From NCBI GenBank assembly GCA_013288285.1, contig JABDCE010000004.1, positions 1 through 64,000 of the forward strand: a DNA stretch of 64,000 nt, in the 5' to 3' direction. Shown here in pieces: positions 53,503 through 61,242 of this stretch (position 1 is its first letter; each line of letters starts with the position of its first letter). The translations under genes and the position numbers were made by a program. A model generated the notes under the pieces. It ran no database searches. It saw nothing but the letters and a program-made list of their open reading frames with translations, and was not told where the DNA came from. The stretch comes from Bacteroidota bacterium. Its GTDB lineage: Bacteria; Bacteroidota; Bacteroidia; Chitinophagales; Chitinophagaceae.

Positions 53503-54466
53503 CAATACGGGTTTTGGGCCTAACAGCAGTGTGGAAGGTGGCCGCCTTATCAATTCGGACGGATCGGCAAATCTGCGCAAGCGTGGTATCCCCATCTGGG
53601 AGCGTACAAGTGTATACCACTCTCTGCTGCGCATGAAGGGTAGTCACTTTATATTAGGTATCTTCCTGTTCTATACATTTATCAACCTGATTTTTGCTGT
53701 TATTTATTTTCTGACCGGGGTCAGTCACCTAACCGGTACAGATGGCGCACATACGACTTCCGAACAATTTATGGAGGCGTTCTTCTTCAGTTCGCAGACA
53801 CTGACCACTGTGGGGTATGGACATGTGGCACCGTCTGGCATGATGACCAATTCCATTGCATCTATCGAGTCGCTGGTGGGGATACTTACATTCGCGCTGG
53901 TAACCGGCCTTATTTACGGAAGATTCTCAAGGCCGCGCGCCTACCTGCTTTTTAGTCCGAGTGTGCTTATAGCTCCGTTTAAAGAGGGCAGGGCTCTCAT
54001 GCTGCGGATGGCGACCTATAAAAATAACCACCTGACAGATGTGGAAGCTAATGTGACGCTGGCCATGCATGAGGAAGAAAACGGAAAGACGGTGACCAAA
54101 TTTTATCCGCTGCCCCTGCAGTTTGCGAAGATCAATTCACTGGCGCTCAGCTGGACTATAGTACATGCGATAGATGAAGACAGCCCATTGTATCACTGCC
54201 GGAAGGAGGACGTGACCGACACCAAGATGGAGGTGATCGTAAACATAAAAGCGTTCGATGATCATTTTTCGAATATAGTGCAGCAGCGAACCTCTTATAC
54301 CCATAACCAGTTTGTGTATGGCGCGAAATTCCTGCCGATGTTTGAAAAAGCGCCGGATGGAGATTATACCATACTGGAGTTGGATAAAATAAATCTGCAC
54401 GAGCTGGTGAAGCTTCCGGATGCGAAGACCCATCACCACAAGGGGAATGTGGAGGTGAACCCTTAA
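53465..54466 (+). CDS. Inward-rectifier (KirBac-type) potassium channel
   Basis: The 333-residue protein has the prokaryotic Kir plan: N-terminal cytoplasmic part (1-57), outer helix (about 60-85), pore helix with selectivity filter T115-V-G-Y-G-H120, inner helix (about 130-152), and the C-terminal immunoglobulin-like cytoplasmic domain (about 160-320: RPRAYLLFSPSVLIAPFKEGRALMLRMATYKNNHLTDVEANVTLAM, SLALSWTIVHAIDEDSPLY). It carries K+ in the inner membrane and may be gated by lipids. Its presence between a flippase and ornithine aminotransferase is odd; the 38-base overlap shows translational coupling at least. Confidence 0.94.
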   Translation: MSIQNRQRLRDIDNTGFGPNSSVEGGRLINSDGSANLRKRGIPIWERTSVYHSLLRMKGSHFILGIFLFYTFINLIFAVIYFLTGVSHLTGTDGAHTTSEQFMEAFFFSSQTLTTVGYGHVAPSGMMTNSIASIESLVGILTFALVTGLIYGRFSRPRAYLLFSPSVLIAPFKEGRALMLRMATYKNNHLTDVEANVTLAMHEEENGKTVTKFYPLPLQFAKINSLALSWTIVHAIDEDSPLYHCRKEDVTDTKMEVIVNIKAFDDHFSNIVQQRTSYTHNQFVYGAKFLPMFEKAPDGDYTILELDKINLHELVKLPDAKTHHHKGNVEVNP

Positions 54467-54475
54467 TTTTGCTGT

Positions 54476-55708
54476 ATGCCTGTTACTAAAACGATCACAT
54501 CGCTCACGCGGCAGTTTCTTGAAAAAGAGGAAATGTATGGTGCCCATAATTATCACCCGCTACCTGTGGTGCTGACGAAGGGTAAGGGTGTATTTGTGTG
54601 GGATGTTGATGATCGCAGGTATTACGATTTTCTTTCGGGTTATTCCGCCATCAACCAGGGACATTGTCACCCGCGGATCATTGAAACTTTTATAGAGCAG
54701 GCACAGAAGCTTACGCTTACCTCGCGCGCTTTCCATAATGATGTGCTGGGCGAATATGAAGAATTCATTACCAAGTTCTTTGGGTATGATAAGGTGCTGC
54801 CTATGAATACGGGCGTAGAAGCAGTAGAGACGGGGCTGAAACTGGCCCGGCGCTGGGGGTATGAAGTAAAGGGTGTGCCCCGCAATAAAGCAAAGATCAT
54901 TACCTGCGCGCAAAATTTTCATGGACGTACTATCAGCGTTATTTCATTTAGCAGTGATGAAAGTTCGCGTAAGGACTTCGGGCCGTTTACTCCGGGGTTT
55001 GAAACTATACCCTATAATGATATACCTGCGCTACAGATGGCATTGCAGGACGCCAACGTGGTGGGCTTCCTGGTGGAACCTATACAGGGGGAGGCAGGTG
55101 TGATAGTACCGGATGAGGGCTATCTGGCGAAAGCGGCAGCGCAGTGTAAAGAGGCAAATGTACTTTTTATAGCCGACGAGATACAGACCGGCCTGGCGCG
55201 CACCGGCAAAATGCTGGCGTGCGATCATGAGGGTGTACGGCCAGATATATTGTTGCTGGGCAAGGCACTGTCGGGAGGTACGATGCCAGTGTCGGCGGTG
55301 CTTGCTGATGATGAGATCATGCTGACAATAAAACCGGGAGACCATGGGTCGACATACGGCGGTAATCCTATGGCGTGCAAGGTGGCTATGACGGCACTGC
55401 AGGTGCTGGTGGACGAGCAGATGGCGGAGAATTCAGCAGTGCAAGGCGCACATTTCCGTAAGGAGCTCACCGACCTCAGGCACGAGCATATTTCGATAGT
55501 ACGCGGGAAGGGGTTATTTAATGCAATCGTTATCAATCACCCGCAAAAAGATGCCGCGTGGGATATTTGCATAGCTATGAAACAAAACGGGCTGCTGGCC
55601 AAACCCACTCATGGTGACAGGATACGTTTTGCGCCGCCGTTACTTATCAACCAGGAACAGATAGATGACTGTATCGGGATCATAAAGAAAAGCATGGAAA
55701 ACCTGTGA
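54476..55708 (+). CDS. rocD: Ornithine--oxo-acid aminotransferase
   Basis: The 410-residue PLP enzyme swaps the delta-amino group of ornithine to 2-oxoglutarate, giving glutamate semialdehyde. Family signatures are [101 protein letters not shown] and the PLP lysine in [10 protein letters not shown], with [14 protein letters not shown]. Length is normal. It starts 9 bases after the channel gene, so it closes the operon. Its stop directly abuts the stop of the convergent gene at 55709. Confidence 0.96.
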   Translation: MPVTKTITSLTRQFLEKEEMYGAHNYHPLPVVLTKGKGVFVWDVDDRRYYDFLSGYSAINQGHCHPRIIETFIEQAQKLTLTSRAFHNDVLGEYEEFITKFFGYDKVLPMNTGVEAVETGLKLARRWGYEVKGVPRNKAKIITCAQNFHGRTISVISFSSDESSRKDFGPFTPGFETIPYNDIPALQMALQDANVVGFLVEPIQGEAGVIVPDEGYLAKAAAQCKEANVLFIADEIQTGLARTGKMLACDHEGVRPDILLLGKALSGGTMPVSAVLADDEIMLTIKPGDHGSTYGGNPMACKVAMTALQVLVDEQMAENSAVQGAHFRKELTDLRHEHISIVRGKGLFNAIVINHPQKDAAWDICIAMKQNGLLAKPTHGDRIRFAPPLLINQEQIDDCIGIIKKSMENL

Positions 55709-56449
55709 TCATTTACCAGCACTTTTATCAAGACCTGCTGGTTTCTTGAAGATACTTTCGTCGACCGGTATGTTTATTTTTATTGACTGGAAGGTAACCG
55801 GTCCACCATCGCTTTCAACGAACATAGGAAAAGCGATCCCTTCGGGAAGTTTCTGATAATTGCTATAATCAGATATCGCTTCACCTTCCTTGCCCCCTTC
55901 GCCTTTTACTTTTTCTACTGAGCGGACATGGTAGTAAGTGGATGCGTTGATATACATGGTCTCTTCCTTGCCATTTTTATTGGTTACTTTCAGCTTGTAG
56001 CAGTCAGCTCCGGCAATCTGTTCTTTACCTGTGAATTCTACCTTATTTCCCTTGGCTTTATAGTCTATCAGCGGGCCCTGAATGTCGAGCTGGTCTTGTG
56101 ACCCTTTAACCATTTCTGCAGGCATGGATTCTATTTTGCTTTCCCCATCGGCTGGATTAAACGCCCAACCGGCGGATGTAGTCAACACTTCATAGCCCTG
56201 CTTACCGTCGAGTGTAAATTCCACTTTCTGTCCTTTGCCGTTGAGCGTGGTTATTGTGACCGGAAATTCTTTATCTCCGGCCTTTACTGTGCCGCTCATT
56301 TTCAAAGATTTTATCTTTTTCCAGTTTTCACTTCCTCCTATCGCTTTAATGTGTTTTTGGATGATCTCATCAGCGGTCTGGGCATTTGTGATGACGGTAC
56401 CCACTACCAACATAACGATAGTGGTTACAAAAAAGCGGATATTACTCAT
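55709..56449 (-). CDS. LolA-like outer membrane lipoprotein-sorting protein, paralog of the next gene
   Basis: The 246-residue protein has a signal peptide (about 1-23, ending TNAQ) followed by TADEIIQKHIKAIGGSENWKKIKSLKMSGTV, the opening of a Bacteroidota family annotated as lipoprotein-sorting, with a LolA-like half-barrel. GPLIDYKAKGNKVEFTGKEQIAGADCYKLKVTNKNGKEETMYINASTYY and SDYSNYQKLPEGIAFPMFV are shared with its neighbour. It would bind a lipid or lipoprotein in the periplasm; true partner unknown. It lies 36 bases behind its paralog on the same strand. Confidence 0.8.
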   Translation of the reverse strand: MSNIRFFVTTIVMLVVGTVITNAQTADEIIQKHIKAIGGSENWKKIKSLKMSGTVKAGDKEFPVTITTLNGKGQKVEFTLDGKQGYEVLTTSAGWAFNPADGESKIESMPAEMVKGSQDQLDIQGPLIDYKAKGNKVEFTGKEQIAGADCYKLKVTNKNGKEETMYINASTYYHVRSVEKVKGEGGKEGEAISDYSNYQKLPEGIAFPMFVESDGGPVTFQSIKINIPVDESIFKKPAGLDKSAGK

Positions 56450-56485
56450 ATTGTTGGATCTTGGTGTGTATAAGAAATGAGACTG

Positions 56486-57250
56486 TTATTTCGGGTTGAA
56501 GATCTTTTTATCAACGTCTACATTAATTTCGACGGTATTGATCTTTTGCACGCCGATACCTTCGCTAAACGTCATAGGAACAACTATTCCTTCGGGGAGC
56601 ATTTTGAAATCGGAATAGGATGCTGCCTGTTCCTCAACCCTCTTTCCATTGACAATGAGCGGCTGATGATGTTCTATTGCTTCGTATGTAGTGCGTATGT
56701 GGTAATAATTGACGGTATCTATATAAAAGATGGCACTGTGCCCGCCATTATAGGTGACTCTTATCTTATAGCAAGTAATGCCGGTGTCAGCACTACGTTT
56801 TTTATATACTTCCTTGCCAACATACTCTATTTTATTCCCTTTGGATTTGTAATCGATAAGCGGCCCCTGTAAATCAAGTGTATACTGATTTTTTTTCACC
56901 ATTGTTTCCGGAAACATTTCAGACCTGGACCTAATACCAACCACTGGTATAAAGCGCCATCCTATTTTCTGAGTCAGGGCCTCGTAAGCTGTTTTTTTTG
57001 TTGTAGCGTAAGTGAATTCCTTGTAAATGCCTTCATTGTCGAGTTTAATAGTAGTAAAAAGCACTTCAGCGCCATCAGATGTAAATGTGCCTGTTGTCTT
57101 TATAGAGTTGACCTTTCTCCATTTTTTCTTGCCACCAATGGCTTCGATATGTTTTTGTACGATCTCATCGGCTGTTTGCGCTACAGAGGTAGTAATGCCT
57201 GCAAGCAGGATAGCAGCAGTGAATAGGGTGTATCGCATAGTGTTTATCAT
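56486..57250 (-). CDS. LolA-like outer membrane lipoprotein-sorting protein, paralog of the previous gene
   Basis: The 254-residue protein has a signal peptide (about 1-24, ending SVAQ), then TADEIVQKHIEAIGGKKKWRKVNSIKTTGTF, GPLIDYKSKGNKIEYVGKEVYKKRSADTGITCYKIRVTYNGGHSAIFYIDTVNYYHIR and SDFKMLPEGIVVPMTF. It matches the gene just downstream throughout, so this is a tandem duplication. It is probably the first gene of the pair's transcript. The periplasmic lipid or lipoprotein carrier role is inferred. Confidence 0.8.
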   Translation of the reverse strand: MINTMRYTLFTAAILLAGITTSVAQTADEIVQKHIEAIGGKKKWRKVNSIKTTGTFTSDGAEVLFTTIKLDNEGIYKEFTYATTKKTAYEALTQKIGWRFIPVVGIRSRSEMFPETMVKKNQYTLDLQGPLIDYKSKGNKIEYVGKEVYKKRSADTGITCYKIRVTYNGGHSAIFYIDTVNYYHIRTTYEAIEHHQPLIVNGKRVEEQAASYSDFKMLPEGIVVPMTFSEGIGVQKINTVEINVDVDKKIFNPK

Positions 57251-57353
57251 TGATATGGATTTAAGTGTTTTTTTGAAAAAAATGCTAACCGCAAGGTATG
57301 CAAAAATGTTATTTCCAGACTGCCATTTGTTGCGTTTTAACTTTTGGGTTTAC

Positions 57354-58778
57354 TTAATTAAGCTCCCGTAATTCCAACAATGCCACGTTCTCTATATGGT
57401 GTGTATGAGGAAACATGTCTACCGGACGTAGTCTAGTGATCTTGTATGCCTGATCGAGCAACTGGAGGTCTCGTGCCTGTGTGGCAGGGTTGCAACTGAC
57501 ATATACAATTTTTGAGGCGCGCATTTTTAATAACTGCATCACCAGTTTTTCCGTCATGCCTGCGCGAGGGGGATCTGTAATGATGACATCGGGGCGGCCA
57601 TGTGTTTCGAAAAATGCGTCTGTACATATTTTTTCGACATCGCCGGCAAAAAACAGGCAGTGGCCGATGTTGTTAAGGGCAGCGTTTTCATAAGCATCTT
57701 TAACGGCGTCTTCGACTACTTCTATGCCAATGACCTTTTTCGCTTTCTCAGAACAGAAGATACCAATGCTGCCGGTGCCGCAATACAGATCGTACAGAGT
57801 TTCTGTGCCGGTGAGGCCTGCAAACTCGCGGGTGAGCTGGTAGAGAGCCTCAGCCTGGTAAGTGTTGGTTTGAAAGAAAGACTTGGGTGATATTTTAAAA
57901 CGGAAATTTTCCAGTTTTTCTTCTATATAGTTTTTGCCACTGTAGCAGATCACGTCCTGATCATAAATGGTATCGTTCATCTTGCCATTGAGCGTATAGT
58001 TGAGGGAGGTGATACCCGGTACCTGCTGAAGTATATGCTGTAAAATGGCTTCCCTCGCTTCTTTGTCTTCGTGGTGCATGACCAGGTTTACCAGTACTTC
58101 GCCCGTGGTAGCTATCCGTATTATTACATTGCGCAGCCAGCCATACTGGACCTTAAAATCGTAATACGGAAGGTTGTTTGCGATGGTGTAATCTCTCAAT
58201 GTATTGATCAGCAGGTTGGTGGGCTCGTCCTGCAGGTAGCAGTGATCTATGGCTACTACCTTATCAAAAAGGCCAGGAGCATGGAAGCCAAAAGCGGGTT
58301 CGGGGGTGAATGTCTCACTCCGTTCGGAGATCTCCTCAAAGGTACGGTAACGCTGTGTAGAGAAGGTGAATTCGAGCTTATTGCGGTAGTAACGTTCACG
58401 CGGGCTACCAATTATAGGCTCCAGTTCAGGGAGTGTAACCTGGCCTATGCGCTGCAACTGATCTGCCACCTGTTTTTGCTTGTATACCAGTTGCTGCGAG
58501 TAAGGCAGCATCTGCCATTTGCATCCGCCACATACCCCAAAATGCTTGCAAAACGGCTCAATACGATGTGGGGACGGGGATACCAGTCTTATCATTTTGC
58601 CCTGGGCCCAGCTTTTTTTGTCTTTTGTTATTGCCGCATCTATTACATCGCCCGGAATGGCATTATCTACAAACAATACTTTTCCGTCATCGAGCCGGGC
58701 TACACTCTTACCTTCTGCTGCATAAGCTTCTATTTTAATGTTTAGAAGTGGCAGTGATTTTTTCTTTTTTCTCGACAA
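57354..58778 (-). CDS. rlmD: 23S rRNA (uracil-C5)-methyltransferase, RlmD/RlmC type
   Basis: The 474-residue enzyme methylates a 23S rRNA uracil at C5 with SAM. It has an N-terminal TRAM domain (about 10-65), a [4Fe-4S] cysteine set C77-x5-C83-x2-C86 with a fourth Cys at 181, an SAM-binding core with LYDLYCGTGSIGIFCSEKAKKVIGIE, DPPRAGM, and YVSCNPATQARDL with the catalytic Cys. Position specificity (U1939 or U747) cannot be told from sequence alone; Bacteroidota members are usually annotated RlmD. It is a single gene with its own promoter-like element upstream. Confidence 0.93.
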   Translation of the reverse strand: MSRKKKKSLPLLNIKIEAYAAEGKSVARLDDGKVLFVDNAIPGDVIDAAITKDKKSWAQGKMIRLVSPSPHRIEPFCKHFGVCGGCKWQMLPYSQQLVYKQKQVADQLQRIGQVTLPELEPIIGSPRERYYRNKLEFTFSTQRYRTFEEISERSETFTPEPAFGFHAPGLFDKVVAIDHCYLQDEPTNLLINTLRDYTIANNLPYYDFKVQYGWLRNVIIRIATTGEVLVNLVMHHEDKEAREAILQHILQQVPGITSLNYTLNGKMNDTIYDQDVICYSGKNYIEEKLENFRFKISPKSFFQTNTYQAEALYQLTREFAGLTGTETLYDLYCGTGSIGIFCSEKAKKVIGIEVVEDAVKDAYENAALNNIGHCLFFAGDVEKICTDAFFETHGRPDVIITDPPRAGMTEKLVMQLLKMRASKIVYVSCNPATQARDLQLLDQAYKITRLRPVDMFPHTHHIENVALLELRELN

Positions 58779-58807
58779 AATTTTGTTATAGTTTTTATAA
58801 TAAGCTG

Positions 58808-58840
58808 CAAATTTAGTCTTAAAGGGGTGGGATACACCAA
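58808..58840 (-). promoter_or_regulatory. Promoter of rlmD
   Basis: On the minus strand, TAAATTTG (58815-58808) matches TAnnTTTG, and TTG (58840-58838) lies 22 bases upstream. The element is 30 bases before the rlmD start codon at 58778. Confidence 0.55.
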
Positions 58841-58924
58841 CTTTATGGTTTATTTTTAGCTTTTTAAATAAACACTCAAAGTTTTTTATCTGTCTTAATC
58901 ACGAACAAACCAACTATTGTACGT

Positions 58925-60385
58925 ATGAAGAAAATTACACTCATTGTAACCCTGGCCCTATTGGCTATTACTCAGTTATCATTTGCAGGTATTTCTTACC
59001 ACATCAAACTGAAAATACCAGATGCGAATGATACAATGGTTTATTTACTGCATTACTATGGTAAAGGCAGGCCTACTATTTTCAAGTTAGATTCGGCAAG
59101 ATTTGACAAGTCAGGCAATGCCGAGTTTAAAAGCAGCGATCCTGAATTTGTAGGCGGTATATATATAATGCTGCTTTCAAAGAGAACTGCCGATTTTGAG
59201 TTCCTGCTTAATAAAGGTGATGATATGAGCATCACAGCTAACATTAGTAAGCTGCCCGACGGTGTAAAATTCAAGAATTCGCCTGAAAATGAGCGTTTTG
59301 AAGAGTATATCGGATTTTTGAAAGACTATAGCGCGGGACAAGAGCAACTGAAGAAGGACCTGGAAAAAGCTAAAACTACCGCTGATACTACCGCAGTACG
59401 TAATAAATCTATGGCACAGGCCAAGAAGCTTACGGACTATCGTCGTAACTATATTAAAAACAATCCTGGTACATTGCTCGCCGGTATTTTTGGTGGTATG
59501 GAAGTGCCGGAGATACCAGAAGGTACTCACTACCTGGAAGATGGCGTAACCAAAGACAGTACTTTTGCCTATCATTATTATAAATCCCATTTTTGGGATG
59601 GCTTTAGCTTCCAGGACGACCGTATGATATATACGCCTCTTTATGACCAGAAACTGGAAGAATACTTCAGCAAACTTGTAGTGCCGGTGCCTGACAGCGT
59701 GGAGCATGAAGCTGACATGATACTGCACAAAGCAAAGGGAACAAAGGACGTGTTCCATTACTCGCTGTGGTGGCTGACAAGGTATGCGGAAAATAGCAAG
59801 ATCATGGGTATGGACGAGGTGTTTGTGTACCTGGTGGAGAACTACTACATGAAGGGCGATGCATTCTGGCTGAAAAGCGATGAATTGTCTAAATACTTAG
59901 ACCGTGCGCAGAAAATAGCGCCGAACGTAATTGGCAACATTGCACCGGAAGTAAACCTGCCGAATGTATTTACCCAAAAAGAAGAGAGTCTGCTGAACAG
60001 TAAAGGAAAGTATACAGTGGTGGTATTCTACTCCCCGTCATGCGGCCATTGCCAGCATGAGCTTCCGCAGCTCGATTCAGTTTACAACGCTGTACTGAAA
60101 GCTAAAGGTGTACGAATATTTACGGTAGCTACAGAAGGTGAAGCGACAGCGATAACCGACTTTCTGAAGAAGAACAAGCTGGAAGACTGGACCAACACCT
60201 GGAACCCGGACCATACCAGTGACTACCACAGCAAGTATGATGTGTACAGCACGCCAACGATTTACCTGCTGGACGAGAAGAAGATAATCAGGGGTAAGCG
60301 CCTTGATCACAGCAATATTGTGGGACTGGTAGAGATGCTGGATAAGAAGGGTAAGGAAAAACCTGCGAGCAGCAAGACGAAATAA
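58925..60385 (+). CDS. TlpA-like thiol-disulfide protein with DUF4369-type N-domain
   Basis: The 486-residue protein has a signal peptide (about 1-21, ending SFAG), an N-terminal domain of DUF4369 type (about 25-135: YHIKLKIPDANDTMVYLLHYYGKG, GGIYIMLLSKRTADFEFLLNKGDDMSI), a helical middle and a C-terminal thioredoxin fold (about 340-470). The redox site is C373-G-H-C376 in FYSPSCGHCQHELPQ, and YSTPTIYLLDEKK holds the cis-proline. It would work in the periplasm as a disulfide reductant or isomerase. The partner is unknown. Confidence 0.9.
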   Translation: MKKITLIVTLALLAITQLSFAGISYHIKLKIPDANDTMVYLLHYYGKGRPTIFKLDSARFDKSGNAEFKSSDPEFVGGIYIMLLSKRTADFEFLLNKGDDMSITANISKLPDGVKFKNSPENERFEEYIGFLKDYSAGQEQLKKDLEKAKTTADTTAVRNKSMAQAKKLTDYRRNYIKNNPGTLLAGIFGGMEVPEIPEGTHYLEDGVTKDSTFAYHYYKSHFWDGFSFQDDRMIYTPLYDQKLEEYFSKLVVPVPDSVEHEADMILHKAKGTKDVFHYSLWWLTRYAENSKIMGMDEVFVYLVENYYMKGDAFWLKSDELSKYLDRAQKIAPNVIGNIAPEVNLPNVFTQKEESLLNSKGKYTVVVFYSPSCGHCQHELPQLDSVYNAVLKAKGVRIFTVATEGEATAITDFLKKNKLEDWTNTWNPDHTSDYHSKYDVYSTPTIYLLDEKKIIRGKRLDHSNIVGLVEMLDKKGKEKPASSKTK

Positions 60386-60410
60386 GATATGAAGTGATTA
60401 AAAAAAGCAA

Positions 60411-60435
60411 GGCCCGGATCGCTACGATCCGGGCC
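60411..60435. terminator. Intrinsic terminator, stronger on the minus strand
   Basis: Eleven-base arms GGCCCGGATCG and its inverse around a 3-base loop. On the minus strand it is followed by TTGCTTTTTTT, so it best ends the TonB receptor/DUF4249 transcript, and it also closes the TlpA-like gene. Confidence 0.85.
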
Positions 60436-60452
60436 CTCTTACTTATTAGTGC

Positions 60453-61238
60453 TTAAGGGACTATAATACTTTTTGTGCTCACAGTATGTGCCGAGAAATA
60501 ACCCAGTGCGCCGCCTTTAATATTAGTTAATGGATTGGCAGGGGTTGCTGAATTCTGATCCTCAGTTTGTGCCAGAGAATAGTAATACTGATAGATAGCA
60601 GAATCGATACACTGCAAAGACACCGTTACGTTCTCACCCGGAACCAATTTACCGCCTGCACCCACGGGTTGGCTAATGGTCTGGCCATTCACGAGGTCGT
60701 CATTGCGGATAGATATATTATCGCTGGCGGTATCATTGCGGGATACGAGGAAGTGATAGTAATTGCCTTTAGCTATTGGGTCTGTGTACTGCGGAATGAT
60801 GTCTATGTTGCCGCTAAAAGCGCTCTTTCCGGTGTAGAGGCTATCGAGCGGTACGGGCTGTGGCATCGTTGATGATGCGGTATATACCTGGCTTGATGCA
60901 TTGACATAAAGACTGTAAATATGCCCAGGGGTGCCTTTTAAAATGCTAGTCTGGTAGTTGCCGGGAGTAACCTCTTTCAGTGTATCTGCAAGGCCTGCGG
61001 TCTGGTCAGTGATCACCACTGTAGCACCGCTAACAGCAGGGAATACATTATCCTGGTCGAAGTTGACAGAACGGGTAATGCTTACGAGGTATGGGCCAGG
61101 CTGGTCGGTGACGTTTGCTTCTATTACATTCTTTGCAGCGGCATCGTTAAGGTTCACTTTTATTACCTTCTGACAGGAGCAAAAAGAAGCCAATAACATA
61201 ATGGTGCAACCGGTATTGAAAATATTAGTCTTCTTCAT
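60453..61238 (-). CDS. DUF4249 lipoprotein
   Basis: The protein of about 261 residues starts with a lipoprotein signal (LLASFCSCQKVIKVNL, lipid Cys in CSC-QK) and shows the DUF4249 pattern: IEANVTDQPGPYLVSITRSVNF, FPAVSGATVVITDQT, TPGNYQTSILKGTPGHIYSLYV, YHFLVSRNDTASDNISIRNDDLVNGQ, and the late YYSLAQTEDQNSATPANPLTNI. DUF4249 proteins are nearly always next to TonB-dependent receptors in Bacteroidota and probably sit on the outer membrane with them. The frame extends 43 codons up; the ATG at 61238 fits the lipoprotein signal and follows the receptor stop by 4 bases. Confidence 0.9.
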   Translation of the reverse strand: MKKTNIFNTGCTIMLLASFCSCQKVIKVNLNDAAAKNVIEANVTDQPGPYLVSITRSVNFDQDNVFPAVSGATVVITDQTAGLADTLKEVTPGNYQTSILKGTPGHIYSLYVNASSQVYTASSTMPQPVPLDSLYTGKSAFSGNIDIIPQYTDPIAKGNYYHFLVSRNDTASDNISIRNDDLVNGQTISQPVGAGGKLVPGENVTVSLQCIDSAIYQYYYSLAQTEDQNSATPANPLTNIKGGALGYFSAHTVSTKSIIVP

Positions 61239-61242
61239 TCGT

